From Streptomyces diastatochromogenes (GTDB lineage: Bacteria > Actinomycetota > Actinomycetes > Streptomycetales > Streptomycetaceae): DNA of 53,692 nt. Positions 17,542-26,647 of the stretch are shown here, one piece after another. The notes under the pieces were generated by a model. It was not told where the DNA came from. It ran no database searches and saw nothing but the letters and a program-made list of their open reading frames with translations. The position numbers and the translations under genes were made by a program. How positions within the stretch are numbered: the first letter of the stretch is position 1; each line of letters starts with the position of its first letter. The stretch is taken from NCBI GenBank assembly GCA_001550305.1, contig LRTP01000221.1:1-53692 (forward strand), in the 5' to 3' direction.

Positions 17542-17624
17542 GTGCAGACCCCTGCCCTGTCAGTGCAGACCTCTGCCCTATTTCCCCAGGTGGTGGCGCG
17601 GGCAAGGGGGCAGAGGTCTGCACT
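17542..17624. promoter_or_regulatory. Three operator dyads in the divergent promoter
   Basis: GTGCAGACCCCTGCCC (17542-17557), AGTGCAGACCTCTGCCC (17562-17578) and its exact inverted copy GGGCAGAGGTCTGCACT (17608-17624). Each carries the dyad GCAGAnnTCTGC, with one mismatch in the first. They lie between the XRE gene and the divergent zinc-finger-like gene and most likely bind the XRE protein, controlling both directions. Confidence 0.75.
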
Positions 17625-17695
17625 ACCGTGTGCGGCCGTCGCTCTCTCCTGAGCGGACAACGGTGCGGGATGGGATGGAGAGGAGCGCGCGCCTT

Positions 17696-18754
17696 ATGAG
17701 GCTCCGCACAACATGCCCAACAGTGCGGCGGGCCTGGACTGTGGAGCTGCAGCCCGGCTCTGGCGGGCCGCAGCTCGTGTGTCAGCAGTGCGACCATCGG
17801 GGCGTGCTGCTCGCTGCCGTATCCGCGCGCACCGCGGCGCTCGAGCATCTGGCCGGACATGCCCGGCGCGACGTTCTGCCGTCGTACATGCGCACCTGTC
17901 AGTGTCATGAGCGAGGCTGTCGCTGGCACCCTCGCCACCGCGGCTGTGCTGGTCCTATTCGTCTGCTTCTCGCTCAAGAGCGGGGCGGACGACTCTGGCG
18001 ACTTGCCGATGCCTGCGCGGCTTGTGCATCGGTGACGGCGCAGGCCGCCGTGGTTCCGGAAACCTTCCTGCGTGCGGTCGTGACACCGTCGGGCAGCGCC
18101 TCGCGGCGTCGCAGGCGACGACCCAAAGGGCCGGGCGACCAGGTTCGGGTGCGGGAGATGCTCAGCTACCTGGCCTCAGCCCTGCCGGACTACAGCGGGG
18201 CTGCAGCCCGGCTGCTCGCCGTGCAGTGTGCACTGCGTATGGACTCCCGAGGGGAGGTCCGGGTGCCGACTGGGGTTCTGCGCAGTCTTCGCCTCGGGCG
18301 CGATTCGCGCCCGTGGCGTGAGCTGGAGCAGGCACGGTGGCTCTGCCGAACGCCAGCTGCCTCGGGCCTTGCCGACAGGGTGGTGGTCGCCCAGATCCTC
18401 GACGGCGGGTTGTTTGCTCAGAGTCCCGCACGCCCAGACCGCAGGAGCGCTGCTGACTGGGCGCTGCGTGCGACGAGGGGTGATTGTGCGGGCGCTGGTG
18501 ACCACGCTCTGCGGCTGGCAGTCCTCTGCCTTGAGGCGCATACGGACCTTTCGTCCGGTCGCGGATGTGCTGAGACGGACCGAATCGCGCGTGAGTGTGG
18601 ACTCGTTCCTGCGGCTTTGTTCCCAGTTCTCGACCGGTTGGCGGCATCTCTCGTCTCCTGGAGCGTGGTCCTTGCCTCAGGCGATCTGTGCTGGGAGCTG
18701 CACCGAAAGGCGATCGGTGTCAGCGGGCGGTCGATCGATCTGACGCTGACGTGA
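17696..18754 (+). CDS. Conserved Cys-rich (zinc-finger-like) protein
   Basis: Protein of 352 residues, divergent from the XRE operon. Residues C29-x2-C32 with H51-x3-H55 form a C2H2-like finger; a second Cys/His cluster (C68, C70, C75, C84) and a CxxC at 107-110 follow. An Arg-rich stretch, RRRRRRPKGPGD, leads into a helical C-terminal half with two winged-helix-like segments (VREMLSYLASALPDY and TDRIARECGLVPAALFPVLDRL). I recall similar proteins beside DUF6083 and helicase genes in Streptomyces, but no named family. ATG 17696 follows GGAGAGGAG at ten bases; ATG 17675 is an alternative. The likely role is DNA binding, by inference from fingers, charge and control by XRE operators. Confidence 0.7.
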   Translation: MRLRTTCPTVRRAWTVELQPGSGGPQLVCQQCDHRGVLLAAVSARTAALEHLAGHARRDVLPSYMRTCQCHERGCRWHPRHRGCAGPIRLLLAQERGGRLWRLADACAACASVTAQAAVVPETFLRAVVTPSGSASRRRRRRPKGPGDQVRVREMLSYLASALPDYSGAAARLLAVQCALRMDSRGEVRVPTGVLRSLRLGRDSRPWRELEQARWLCRTPAASGLADRVVVAQILDGGLFAQSPARPDRRSAADWALRATRGDCAGAGDHALRLAVLCLEAHTDLSSGRGCAETDRIARECGLVPAALFPVLDRLAASLVSWSVVLASGDLCWELHRKAIGVSGRSIDLTLT

Positions 18755-18793
18755 AACCCCTAGAGCTGAGCGACCGACCTGAGACTCGACCCG

Positions 18794-18871
18794 TTACGGA
18801 ACGCGTCGTTCGTACTGCAAGCCGTTGCCGTTCACCGTGAGTCGCTGAATGCGCGGGGCGGGAAGCGTCAT
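18794..18871 (-). CDS. Possible 25-residue peptide or gene remnant
   Basis: The frame encodes MTLPAPRIQRLTVNGNGLQY and five more residues. It is preceded by GGGGGAAAATACAACC, a passable ribosome binding site. The end RLTVNGNGLQYE recalls the N-terminus of alpha/beta hydrolases, so this may be a truncated gene start rather than a functional peptide. Confidence 0.3.
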   Translation of the reverse strand: MTLPAPRIQRLTVNGNGLQYERRVP

Positions 18872-18999
18872 GGTTGTATTTTCCCCCAACTGCTCCCTGG
18901 TTGGGGAGGTGGCAGGGGGCCGTCTGTTTCGGCGGCGCTCACTTCGCCCCTTGCAGCGGCTCATCAAGCGCGGCTGTTGGTCGAGCGTGCGGCCACGAT

Positions 19000-19450
19000 C
19001 CCCGTCCGGTCGTCTCCGCGGAACCGGCAGCGCATCTGATTGCCGACGTCGTGCTGGAGCGGGACTGCCTCGACCCGGCACGGCATCATCGTGCAGTTCT
19101 GGAACTTGCCGACCAGATCGGCGAGCGCCTGCGCGGCGAAAGCCAGATCGCGAGCCGACTCTCCCTCACAGTGCGGTACGCCGACCGCAGCTCCACCACG
19201 CGTACCAGCACCCTGCTGGAGCCCACGAACCACTCGCCCGCCCTCGCCACGGCTGCGCTGAGCCTGCGAGCCGGTCTCGGATTGCAGCGAGGTACGCGCC
19301 TTCATGATCCGCGCAGACCCTGCTGCCAACTGGCGGGGCCTATCGCCAGCTCTCTCTGGACCCCGGCGATGCCCGCGCCCGCGCGGCTGAAGCCGCCGCA
19401 GACCGTGCCCGCCGGCGCTTCGGGCCGGAGGCTATACGTCCAGCCGCTCT
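19000..19450 (+). pseudogene. Y-family DNA polymerase (DinB-like) C-terminal remnant
   Basis: The translation HLIADVVLERDCLDP, LADQIGERLRGESQIA, LTVRYADRSSTTRT and LLEPTNHSPALATAAL is the little-finger domain of actinobacterial DinB-type polymerases. The catalytic palm and fingers are absent. Homology then jumps frame twice: first to EVRAFMIRAD, then to YRQLSLDPGDARARAAEAA and RRRFGPEAIRPAAL. The remnant is both truncated and frameshifted and cannot make an active enzyme. Confidence 0.75.
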
Positions 19451-20356
19451 GACGAACTGACCGCTTGTGCCAAGAACCACTGGTTCCTGGCGAATGCGGT
19501 GATGTGCGGCATGGCAGTTCCCGTCCCTGTCGGCGGGGCGCCGTCGCCCCGCGTGCCGTGGTTGCAATCAGGGTCGTGAGACTTGTATCGGCTCGGCAAG
19601 GCGGCTTCTGCCAGGCGGAAGGACTTCTGTAAAGAGGCTGGTCAGAGCCCTGTTCTGTCAGCCCCTAGTCGCCAGAGTAGGTGGCCCGGGTGGTGCTGCT
19701 GTTCGGTCGCGCTTGGGTTAGCCGGAGAGGGTGACGGCGAGTGCGACTACTCACCGCGTAGCGTTAATCGCCCAAACATGTCCACTTAATTGCAAATGTG
19801 ATACCCGTTTGTCGATGGATGCTCGGTACAGCGGCAAGAGTCAGCATCACTGCAGGTCAACTACTGATCGTTTTGGAGTCTGGGGCCCTCGGGTCGAATC
19901 CGGGTCGAATCCGCACCCTTTTAGGGTGTTAGGCGTGTCGCCGCTGGTCAGGGTGGTGTGAGGTCGCGTGCTGGTTCGCCTCGTGTACGGGGACGGCGCG
20001 ACGAGCAGTCGGACCGATGAGCCGCTGAAGAGGCGCTGAGTGGCTGTGGTCGGCTGCCAGGCGCAGGGGGCTCACCAGCGGATTCTTCGCTGGTGGTGGT
20101 GCACGCCTTTCGTGATCATGTCCTGCGGAAATGTCTTCAGGCGGGACGGCTGACGTGCGACGGCCCGGGAATGGCGGTTCCTGGCCAAGACCGACCTGCC
20201 GGGGGCAGGGGCCATCCAGGAGACGGGTGGTAGGCGGGTGGCGTGGTCGACTGCCCCGCCGCCTCGCGAGGCAGCCGGCGCTCTCGCAACATCCGGTACG
20301 CCCCGGAACTGCCATTCCTCGGCGCCGACATCAGCACAGCCTCGGTCGGCTCGCCG
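19451..20356. other. Gene-free stretch between remnants
   Basis: No convincing gene on either strand. A lower-GC patch lies at about 19760-19890. At 19891-19912 the 11-base unit GGGTCGAATCC is repeated in tandem and resembles a tRNA T-arm, followed by a small hairpin CACCCTTTTAGGGTG; no full tRNA can be folded. This could be a scar of integration at a tRNA end. Confidence 0.45.
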
Positions 20357-21765
20357 TCACCGACGCCGAACTGGAAATCTCGGTACGTATGTATCGGTCG
20401 CCGGGCCGTGGGAGTCCATCACCACGATCACCCCGACCGTCGTCAGCAGCCCGGTCCCGGCCAGCGACACCGCGAACAGGGCCAGGGTGACGTTGCCCAG
20501 CCCGAGCGGGAAGGCCCCGAACACGGCGGCGCAGATCAGCAGGGCCGAGTACACCGCCGACTCCAGCACGTTGGACACCCCGGACAGGATCACGGTGGCC
20601 GCGCCGGTCTGCGAGCTGTCACTGATGTCCCGCACCGGGCGCCGCCCAGTCTCGGTGAAGTAGCCGGTCAGCAGCTGGATGCCGCCGGCCAGCACCAGCC
20701 CGAGCCCCACCGCCGCGCTCGCCACGAGCCGTGGGTCGCCGTCCGCCCTCGCCGGCCACGCTCACATGCGACAGCTGGTCGAACCGACCGGGCAGGTAGG
20801 CGAACGCGGCAGCCAACACCAGAGCCGCCGGGACGACCGCGGAGACGAAGAAGCCCTGGTTGATCGCGTTCAGTGCCGAGCGGTCGCCAAGACGCGGGGT
20901 CACCACCATGATGCCGATCACCGCCGTGACCGCGCCGATCATCGGCACCAGCAGCGGGAGCACCAAACCCTCGGTGCCGAACGCGGCCCGGCCCAGTACC
21001 AGCGAGGCCACCAGGGTGACCGCGTACGGCTCGAACAGATCGGCGGCCATCCCGGCGCAGTTGCCCACGTTGTCCCCGACGTTGTCGGCGATCACCGCCG
21101 CGTTGCGCGGATCGTCCTCCGGGATGCCCTGCTCCACCTTGCCCACCAGGTCCGCGCCCACGTCGGTGGCCTTGGTGTAGATGCCCCGCCGACCCGCATG
21201 AACATCGCGGGCACGGCACCGAATCCGAAGCCCTCCAGCACGCCCGCCGCTCAGTCGCGGAAGGCCAGTACCACCACCGCTCCCAGCAGTCCCAGCCCCA
21301 CGATGAGCATCCCCGTCACGCCCCCGGTGCGAAAGGCCAGCCGCACCGCCCGCTTCTGGCTGCCCTCCCCGGCCGCGGCGGCCACCCGCACGTTGCCCCG
21401 CACCGCCAGCCACATGCCCAGATACCCCACCGTCACCGAGAAGCAGGCGCCCACCACGAAGAACACCGACCGCCCGACGCGCACCCCGGTGGTGTCGACG
21501 GGCAGGAGCACCAGGAGGAACGGGATCACCATCACGAACACCGCCAGCGTGCGGAACTGGCGTCCCAGGTAGGCCGCGGCCCCGTCCTGGATGCCGCGGG
21601 CGATGGTCTGCATCCGCTCGGTGCCCTGCCCAGTACCCCACGCAGCAGGACCGCGGCCACCGTCAGCGCCCCCAGCGCCACAGCTCCGACCACCGCAACC
21701 AGCGCCACGTCGCCGCCGGACAGAGGCACCGCACTTCCTCCAGCGACCAGGTCGAAGGCAGACAT
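20357..21765 (-). pseudogene. hppA: Membrane H+-pyrophosphatase, frameshifted and truncated
   Basis: The intact enzyme uses pyrophosphate hydrolysis to pump protons. Here the start is ATG 21765 (MSAFDLVAGGSAVP) with GGGAGG upstream. The frame shifts near 21640 into [20 protein letters not shown], which stops at 21251. A third frame then has [20 protein letters not shown], carrying the substrate-binding signature [11 protein letters not shown], and continues to about 20770. A fourth frame carries [17 protein letters not shown] to VSLAGTGLLTTVGVIVVMD, ending near 20400. At least three frameshifts exist, some sequence is missing around 21250, and the C-terminal third with other catalytic Asp clusters is gone. 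Confidence 0.88.
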
Positions 21766-21988
21766 GCGCCCTCCCACTCTGTCTATCGCGGGTGCGAGCC
21801 CTCTCAGTCTGGTCGCCCACGGCCGGATCAGGATGGGGCCGACCAGACCCGCCACAGTGCCGTTCGGGCAACGCCGAGCCGCCGAAGGTTCCAGGACCAT
21901 CGGCCAGGCGGCTGCGGCGTCAGGTCGGCGAGGGCGGTTGGGGCTTCGCGGCTGGGCCGGCGGGCGTGGATCGGCGGTGACGGTCGAG

Positions 21989-22165
21989 TCAGCCGTGGGC
22001 GGCGAGCTTGATGCGATCGTTGATCAGGAACCAGACCAGTGCGTACGCCCGGACGGCCACTGCCCAGCTCCAGCCGAGCGGGTCATCAAGACCCCGTAGA
22101 CGGCGATGAGGGTGGCGATGGACTGGGTGGCCAGGACGGCGCCGTAGAACACGGGGCCTTCTGAG
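21989..22165 (-). pseudogene. C-terminal tail of a P-type ATPase
   Basis: Two frames together give VLATQSIATLIAVYGVLM then PLGWSWAVAVRAYALVWFL and INDRIKLAAHG-stop, the last two membrane helices and tail typical of plasma-membrane proton-type (P3A) ATPases. A frameshift separates the two segments at the LM/PLG junction, and the other 90 percent of the gene is missing. Confidence 0.65.
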
Positions 22166-22949
22166 ATACCGGTGACACGGCAGGAACAGGTGACGTCCCG
22201 CTGGCCGTCTTGGACGACTCCCTGGCCCCTGCCCGTCGCCGACCGTGTGGTGGCCGTGTGCGACCGCCCGGGCCGCAGTACTGGCGGTCGGGCCGGGGCT
22301 GGAGCTGCCTCCCTGCCCCGCCAGGTCAACCGGGCGACCTGCTCGCGTACATTTACCTAAAACCTATTGACTCGCAACATATCCCGCACATCATGGTTAA
22401 TAGCCCACAACACCGAAAGAGTGACAAAGTAGACGAGGACGTCTAGTCTGCGGAGCGAACTCGGACAGGATGTGGTTTAGGCCCCCGGCAAGCCGGCGCG
22501 ATACCGAGGCGGCAGTGACGACTGAAGCCCCAGGACACGTGCAGCACTACCGGGGACTGTTTTGCCCTCGGAGCCTTCGCACCGCAGCCTGATCTCGGTG
22601 CGAAGGCTCTGCCACGCCTACGCTCCCCATGGAACCGACGAGCATCAAGCGTGGCCTGCAGTGTCCACCCAGCGGCCTTCGTATCGCGGCTTGCCGTTCC
22701 GCTCAACCGTCGGGAACTGCTCCGGTCGGGCTCCGTCCCGCCTCCATCGCCGCCCCCCGAATCCCCAGTCGACTCGGCCATGCAACACCCCCGCTCCGCC
22801 GTCGTGACGGGCAAGAGAGCCGGCCGACCGACACGACATTCGTGGTGGTGGCGCGTGCGGACCGGCAGGAGCAGGCTGGGGAAAGAATGGTTCAAGAAAG
22901 GGCGGAAGAAGTCCGTGGCGAGCACGAGTTCCGGTTCGGTGTCGCAGTT
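22166..22949. other. Intergenic, no gene recognised
   Basis: Nothing convincing. An AT-richer block at about 22345-22440 stands out from the GC-rich surroundings. Open frames on both strands have no recognisable content until the GNAT fragment at 22950. Confidence 0.4.
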
Positions 22950-23065
22950 GTCGGTGCGGTCTTACGAGGCGGGGGACGAACAGGCAGTGCTGGATCTGAT
23001 CGATGCCGACCGGCTGCCCGGGCAGCCTCCCACATCCGCGGCCATGCTTGCCGAGGCGCTGGCTC
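22950..23065 (+). pseudogene. GNAT acetyltransferase N-terminal remnant
   Basis: VRSYEAGDEQAVLDLIDADR followed by LPGQPPTSAAMLAEALA matches the start of a common Streptomyces GNAT N-acetyltransferase. The acetyl-CoA binding motif is absent and the frame runs into unrelated sequence opposing the patatin gene. Confidence 0.5.
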
Positions 23066-23188
23066 CCAACTCGGGACAGCCCGCGGACTCTACGAAACCC
23101 GGGGCAGCTCAGTTGACCTGGCGGGCTCAAAGCCGCCTGATCATGGCCCGGTCTTTGGCGGTGGCTGGCTGCGTGGAACTCCGCTCTG

Positions 23189-24241
23189 TCAGCCCGCGCG
23201 TCGGCCGTGCCCTGGCTCGGCCGGGGTGCCTCTCTGCCGCGGGCAGGGCCTGCGCAAGGCTGCGGCGGTCGTTTGCAGCGAGGTCTCCAGGACGGTCAGT
23301 CGCTGTTGCGGGTCCATCAAATTCGCGCCCATGGCTGCCAGATCCTTTGGCCCGGGAACGATCAGCCGAACCCGAGTGCCTGCCTCCCCTACGAGTTGGG
23401 CTTCGTGCAGCAGGCGCCGGGTCGCGATTCTGCGCAGTCGGCGCTCGACTCTGGCGGGGATACTGCGTGGGTGGTCCATCCGGCGGGCGGAGGTCGGTGC
23501 CAGGACGAACACCTCGTCCAGTTCCTCCCTGGCCAGCAGGTCGAGGTTGGTGTCCGACCAAGCGCAACCGTCCACGTACCGTCGCCCGTCGATCAGCACG
23601 GGCTCGAACCAGGCGGGCAGGGCACAGGAAGCCGTCACTGCGGAGGCCAGGTCGGTGCGTGGGGCGTCTGGTGCCCCGAACAGCACGCGCGTACCGCTGT
23701 CGAGGTCGACCGCGACCACGCGCAGCGCCGGGTTGGCGGACCAGCGGTCAGTCATCCCAAGCTGACGGAACAGGTCGTGCACGCCGCTGAGGCTTCCCCG
23801 CCCCGGCGGTGCGCAGGCGGCGAGCAGGGTCGTGAACGGCCTCCGGTGCGGGTGCCTGGCCAGGCTCCCCAGCAGTTTGACCGACCCGATGCCCGGCCTG
23901 GGGAGGTGCGGCAGCGCGCCGCCGACCCACGTGTCGTAGTCCACGTGGACCTGGTCGAACGGGCCGGACGGCACCGCCTCGCCCCGTTGGTGGTCGTGCA
24001 GGTCACGCGGACGCGCCCCGAGCGCCAGCATCGAGCCCACGATGGCACCCGCGGAGGTGCCCAGGATTACGTCTGCAGTGCGCGGATCCCATCCGTAGGC
24101 GTCCTCCAGCGCGCACAGCGCGCCGATCGTCCACGCGGCGCCGAGGCTTCCGCCGGCACCGAGTATCAGGCCCCGGCGCCGGCCGGGAGCCGAACGCGGC
24201 GTGTCCGGATGCCTGCGGCCCCCCGCCACCTGCGACGTCAT
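23189..24241 (-). CDS. Patatin-like phospholipase
   Basis: Ser-Asp lipid acyl hydrolase of about 350 residues. The oxyanion-hole motif LILGAGGSLGAAW, nucleophile elbow ILGTSAGAIVGSML (GxSxG) and catalytic Asp in YVDGCAWSDTNLDLL are all present. There is no signal peptide, so it is cytosolic or membrane-peripheral. I chose ATG 24241 (MTSQVAGG), preceded by GGAGAGG; the frame stays open upstream without family similarity. It lies 300 bases after the Hsp20 gene on the same strand. A role in membrane lipid turnover during stress fits the island but is inferred. Confidence 0.88.
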   Translation of the reverse strand: MTSQVAGGRRHPDTPRSAPGRRRGLILGAGGSLGAAWTIGALCALEDAYGWDPRTADVILGTSAGAIVGSMLALGARPRDLHDHQRGEAVPSGPFDQVHVDYDTWVGGALPHLPRPGIGSVKLLGSLARHPHRRPFTTLLAACAPPGRGSLSGVHDLFRQLGMTDRWSANPALRVVAVDLDSGTRVLFGAPDAPRTDLASAVTASCALPAWFEPVLIDGRRYVDGCAWSDTNLDLLAREELDEVFVLAPTSARRMDHPRSIPARVERRLRRIATRRLLHEAQLVGEAGTRVRLIVPGPKDLAAMGANLMDPQQRLTVLETSLQTTAAALRRPCPRQRGTPAEPGHGRRAG

Positions 24242-24542
24242 TTCCAGCCGCCTCTCCTCGCGTCTCCATCGGCCGACGCTGTCACCAGCTTCCCGGACAC
24301 GACAACGCAGGAGGAGTATCCAAACTTCCCTAATTGCCCCATTTGTCGCGACCGTCAGGGCGCGGACCACGCCGACCAGCCGGGCACTTTGGGAGAGGTT
24401 GCGGGGCGACGGGTTCCGTCCCCGACGGCTCGACTGCCGAGGGGCGGTACGGGACCAGGCCGGATGACGACGGTGACGGCCTTGCCGCCCATACGACGGG
24501 GCGGGCGACGCCAGCCGCACCGTCACCTTGCCTTGCTGCGGT
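24242..24542. other. Intergenic between Hsp20 and patatin genes
   Basis: About 300 bases without a recognisable gene. An AT-richer patch at about 24315-24350 may hold the patatin promoter; no clear consensus boxes were identified. Confidence 0.4.
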
Positions 24543-25019
24543 TCAGGCCTGGGTGATCTCGATGTGCCGCGGCTTGGCCTCCTGGGCCTTGGGGACGGTG
24601 ACGGTCAGCACCCCGTCGGCCAACGTCGCCGTGATCTCTTCGGCCTTGACATCGGAAGGCAGCAGCGTCCGGTTTTCGAACCGCCCGGCGCGCCGGGTGC
24701 TGCGACGCAGCACGCCTACACGTTGGCGTTCCTTGTACTCGCCGGTGATGCACAGTTCCCGCTCGCTGATCTCGACGTCGATGTCCTCGCGCTTGACGCC
24801 GGGCAGCTCGGCCTCGACCACGTAGGCGTCGCCCGTTTCCTGCAGGTCGGCCAGGGGCGACCAGGCGCCGACCGCGGGGGTGACGCTGGCGGCCTCCAGG
24901 AACTGGTTCATCCGCTCGAAGAGTTCGTCGAATTCGGCGGTGATCGGTTCGCTCCAGCTCAGGGCCGGAAACGGCCGCTCCAGCAGATGGCCGGGCCGGT
25001 GGCGTACGGGCAGGTTCAT
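24543..25019 (-). CDS. Hsp20-family small heat-shock protein
   Basis: ATP-independent chaperone of 158 residues. The alpha-crystallin domain is complete: WSPLADLQETGDAYVVEAEL, PGVKREDIDVEI, LCITGEYKER, GRFENRTLLPSDVKAEEITA and the closing ADGVLTVTVPK. It begins MNLPVRHRPGHLLERPF, nearly the same as the second Hsp20 at 44656, so the two are paralogues of this island. The ATG is preceded by GGAGGTGA at an ideal distance. It probably holds unfolding proteins during stress; no CIRCE or HAIR element was seen upstream. Confidence 0.93.
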   Translation of the reverse strand: MNLPVRHRPGHLLERPFPALSWSEPITAEFDELFERMNQFLEAASVTPAVGAWSPLADLQETGDAYVVEAELPGVKREDIDVEISERELCITGEYKERQRVGVLRRSTRRAGRFENRTLLPSDVKAEEITATLADGVLTVTVPKAQEAKPRHIEITQA

Positions 25020-25051
25020 CGCGGTTCACCTCCGCGAACGACGGCTTCGGG

Positions 25052-25370
25052 TCATTTCCATGCTCCGCGCCTTCGCCTCGCCTGGCGAATCGGGGACCGG
25101 ATCGCAGCAAGCGCGGCCCTCTGCCACGGATCCCAGCCTCCCTCGACTGCTCCAGCAGGCTCCAGCTCCCGTACACCGGCCTCCGCCACCAGTTCGGCCA
25201 CGGTCTCCCGCGTGATCACCAATCGTGACAGCTTCTCGTGCTCGGCCTCCAACCGCACCGTCAGCTCCGAGAATTCCGCCCCGAGTTCCTCAACGCGGCG
25301 CGAACCGCTACCTCCCGCGACTCCAACTCCTCGCGCAATGAGCCCGTCGACGCCCCCTTTACCGCCACGG
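25052..25370 (-). pseudogene. Small coiled-coil protein gene with a one-base frameshift
   Basis: Two frames join into one helical protein: a start VAVKGASTGSLREELESREV, then after a shift near 25300 VEELGAEFSELTVRLEAEHE and KLSRLVITRETVAEL. I recall similar short coiled-coil proteins in Streptomyces without known function. The break is a single missing base, so it could be a real mutation or a sequence error. It lies just upstream of the Hsp20 gene. Confidence 0.5.
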
Positions 25371-25633
25371 CGGAAGGATCCCCACCCGCCCCACCCACGA
25401 TCAGCGTTCCCCCAGCTCAGCCCTTCCCTTCACAAGAACCGCACCCTTTTGAGTATGTGCCCGGCCGACAGTGTATTGCTCGGGGCGTTGGTCCCATGGA
25501 GTGACTCGAACTCCGCGGCGGAAGCCAGCGGATCTGCTCTTCTGCCCTCGAGATCCGCTGACGGAGGTGGCGGCCCGCTGCTGCCGCGGGGATGGTGGAG
25601 AGGGAAAACCAGGCGCGACCAGGCAGGTGTGTG

Positions 25634-26098
25634 ATGAGCAACGAAGCGACGTCCGCTCCGCGGATCGTGGTAGGTGTCGACGGCTCCGAACCGTCGAAGG
25701 CAGCCCTGAGGTGGGCGGTCGGCCAGGCGAAGCTGACCGGTGGCGTGGTCGACGCGATCATTGCCTGGGACTTCCCGACGGCCTGGTATGGCTTGGCGCC
25801 GCCCACAGACAAGGATCCGGCTGACCACCAGAAGCAAGTACGCAAGTACCTCGACCGGGCGATCGACGAGGCCCTCGGCCCGGGCCCGGGCTGGCCGGTC
25901 GACCTCCGCCCCATCTCAACCCACGGACACCCGGCCGCCGTCCTGCTCGATGCCGCCGCAGGAGCGCAGTTGCTGGTCGTAGGCAACCGAGGGCACGGCG
26001 GATTCCGCGAGGCACTACTGGGCTCGGTCGGCCAGCACTGCGTGCAGCACGCCCCGTGCCCAGTCGTCGTGATCCGCGGCTCCGACTTCGGAGCCTGA
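25634..26098 (+). CDS. Universal stress protein, single UspA domain
   Basis: Cytosolic protein of 154 residues. It starts RIVVGVDGSEPSKAALRWA and ends with the ATP-binding motif GNRGHGGFREALLGSVGQHC (G-x2-G-x9-GS), then CPVVVIRG. It should therefore bind ATP, as do the dormancy-linked actinobacterial Usp proteins. ATG 25634 was chosen since the domain begins soon after. The PPOX remnant follows three bases later, so they were once an operon. It is the first of three Usp genes in the window. Confidence 0.93.
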   Translation: MSNEATSAPRIVVGVDGSEPSKAALRWAVGQAKLTGGVVDAIIAWDFPTAWYGLAPPTDKDPADHQKQVRKYLDRAIDEALGPGPGWPVDLRPISTHGHPAAVLLDAAAGAQLLVVGNRGHGGFREALLGSVGQHCVQHAPCPVVVIRGSDFGA

Positions 26099-26101
26099 AC
26101 A

Positions 26102-26352
26102 GTGAGCCTCAATGGCGTCGTCGTCGCCTACCAGGCCGACGACATCGCCCCCGCCACCCCCCTTGGCTGGAGCGTCGTCGCCACCGGCTACTGCCACCTC
26201 GTCACCGACCCCGAGCAGGTGGCGCGCTACCAGGCGATGCGCAGCCATGGTCGGACCGGCACATGGACCAGGTCGTACGCATCCACCCCAACCCGATCAC
26301 CGGCATCCGACTGGTCGACGTCTCCCACCCCCAGGCTTCGACAAGCGATTGA
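26102..26352 (+). pseudogene. PPOX-type flavin-binding protein, 3' half, frameshifted
   Basis: [20 protein letters not shown] and [20 protein letters not shown] match the C-terminal half of actinobacterial pyridoxamine-phosphate-oxidase-like proteins. The frame shifts near 26250 to [20 protein letters not shown], ending VDVSHPQ. The N-terminal half is missing. Such proteins are often neighbours of Usp genes in dormancy regulons. Confidence 0.65.
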
Positions 26353-26392
26353 CCCCGTCGCCGGGGAAACCCATACACGACCAACTGTCGAT

Positions 26393-26429
26393 GGCTCGGG
26401 CGGAGGAGAAAACGTGCTCCGCCCGAGCC
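26393..26429. terminator. Hairpin between convergent transcripts
   Basis: GGCTCGGGCGGAG and CTCCGCCCGAGCC pair perfectly over 13 bases around an 11-base loop. It lies after the Usp/PPOX unit and before the 3' end of the convergent kinase gene, so it can serve both strands. Confidence 0.75.
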
Positions 26430-26647
26430 GAGCCCCTGCCAGATCCGCGGGCCCGGGCCAACCGCGAGGAAACCCTGGCCGCCGGGCAAGGGGCCCAACA
26501 GACAGTCCAGCAGCCGGTGCCCAAGAGGCGACAGAGGCCGAAGGGCCCCGGCTGCCGCACCGCCCGGCGCGAGCAGGGGGGCGAAAACGGACATCGTCGG
26601 TGCTCACTGCGGTGTGCAGGGCGGCGTTGCTCAGCGCCTGGCTGCGG

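Noticed and set aside
19880..19930. Possible tRNA gene
   Set aside because: Only a T-arm-like GGGTCGAATCC, in two copies, is present; acceptor, D and anticodon arms cannot be formed.
22651..23790. A 379-codon plus-strand frame
   Set aside because: Apart from a short GNAT-like stretch it is antisense to the patatin gene.
25592..25633. Upstream start for the first Usp protein
   Set aside because: The added residues (MVERENQARPGRCV) are not Usp-like; ATG 25634 directly precedes the conserved domain.
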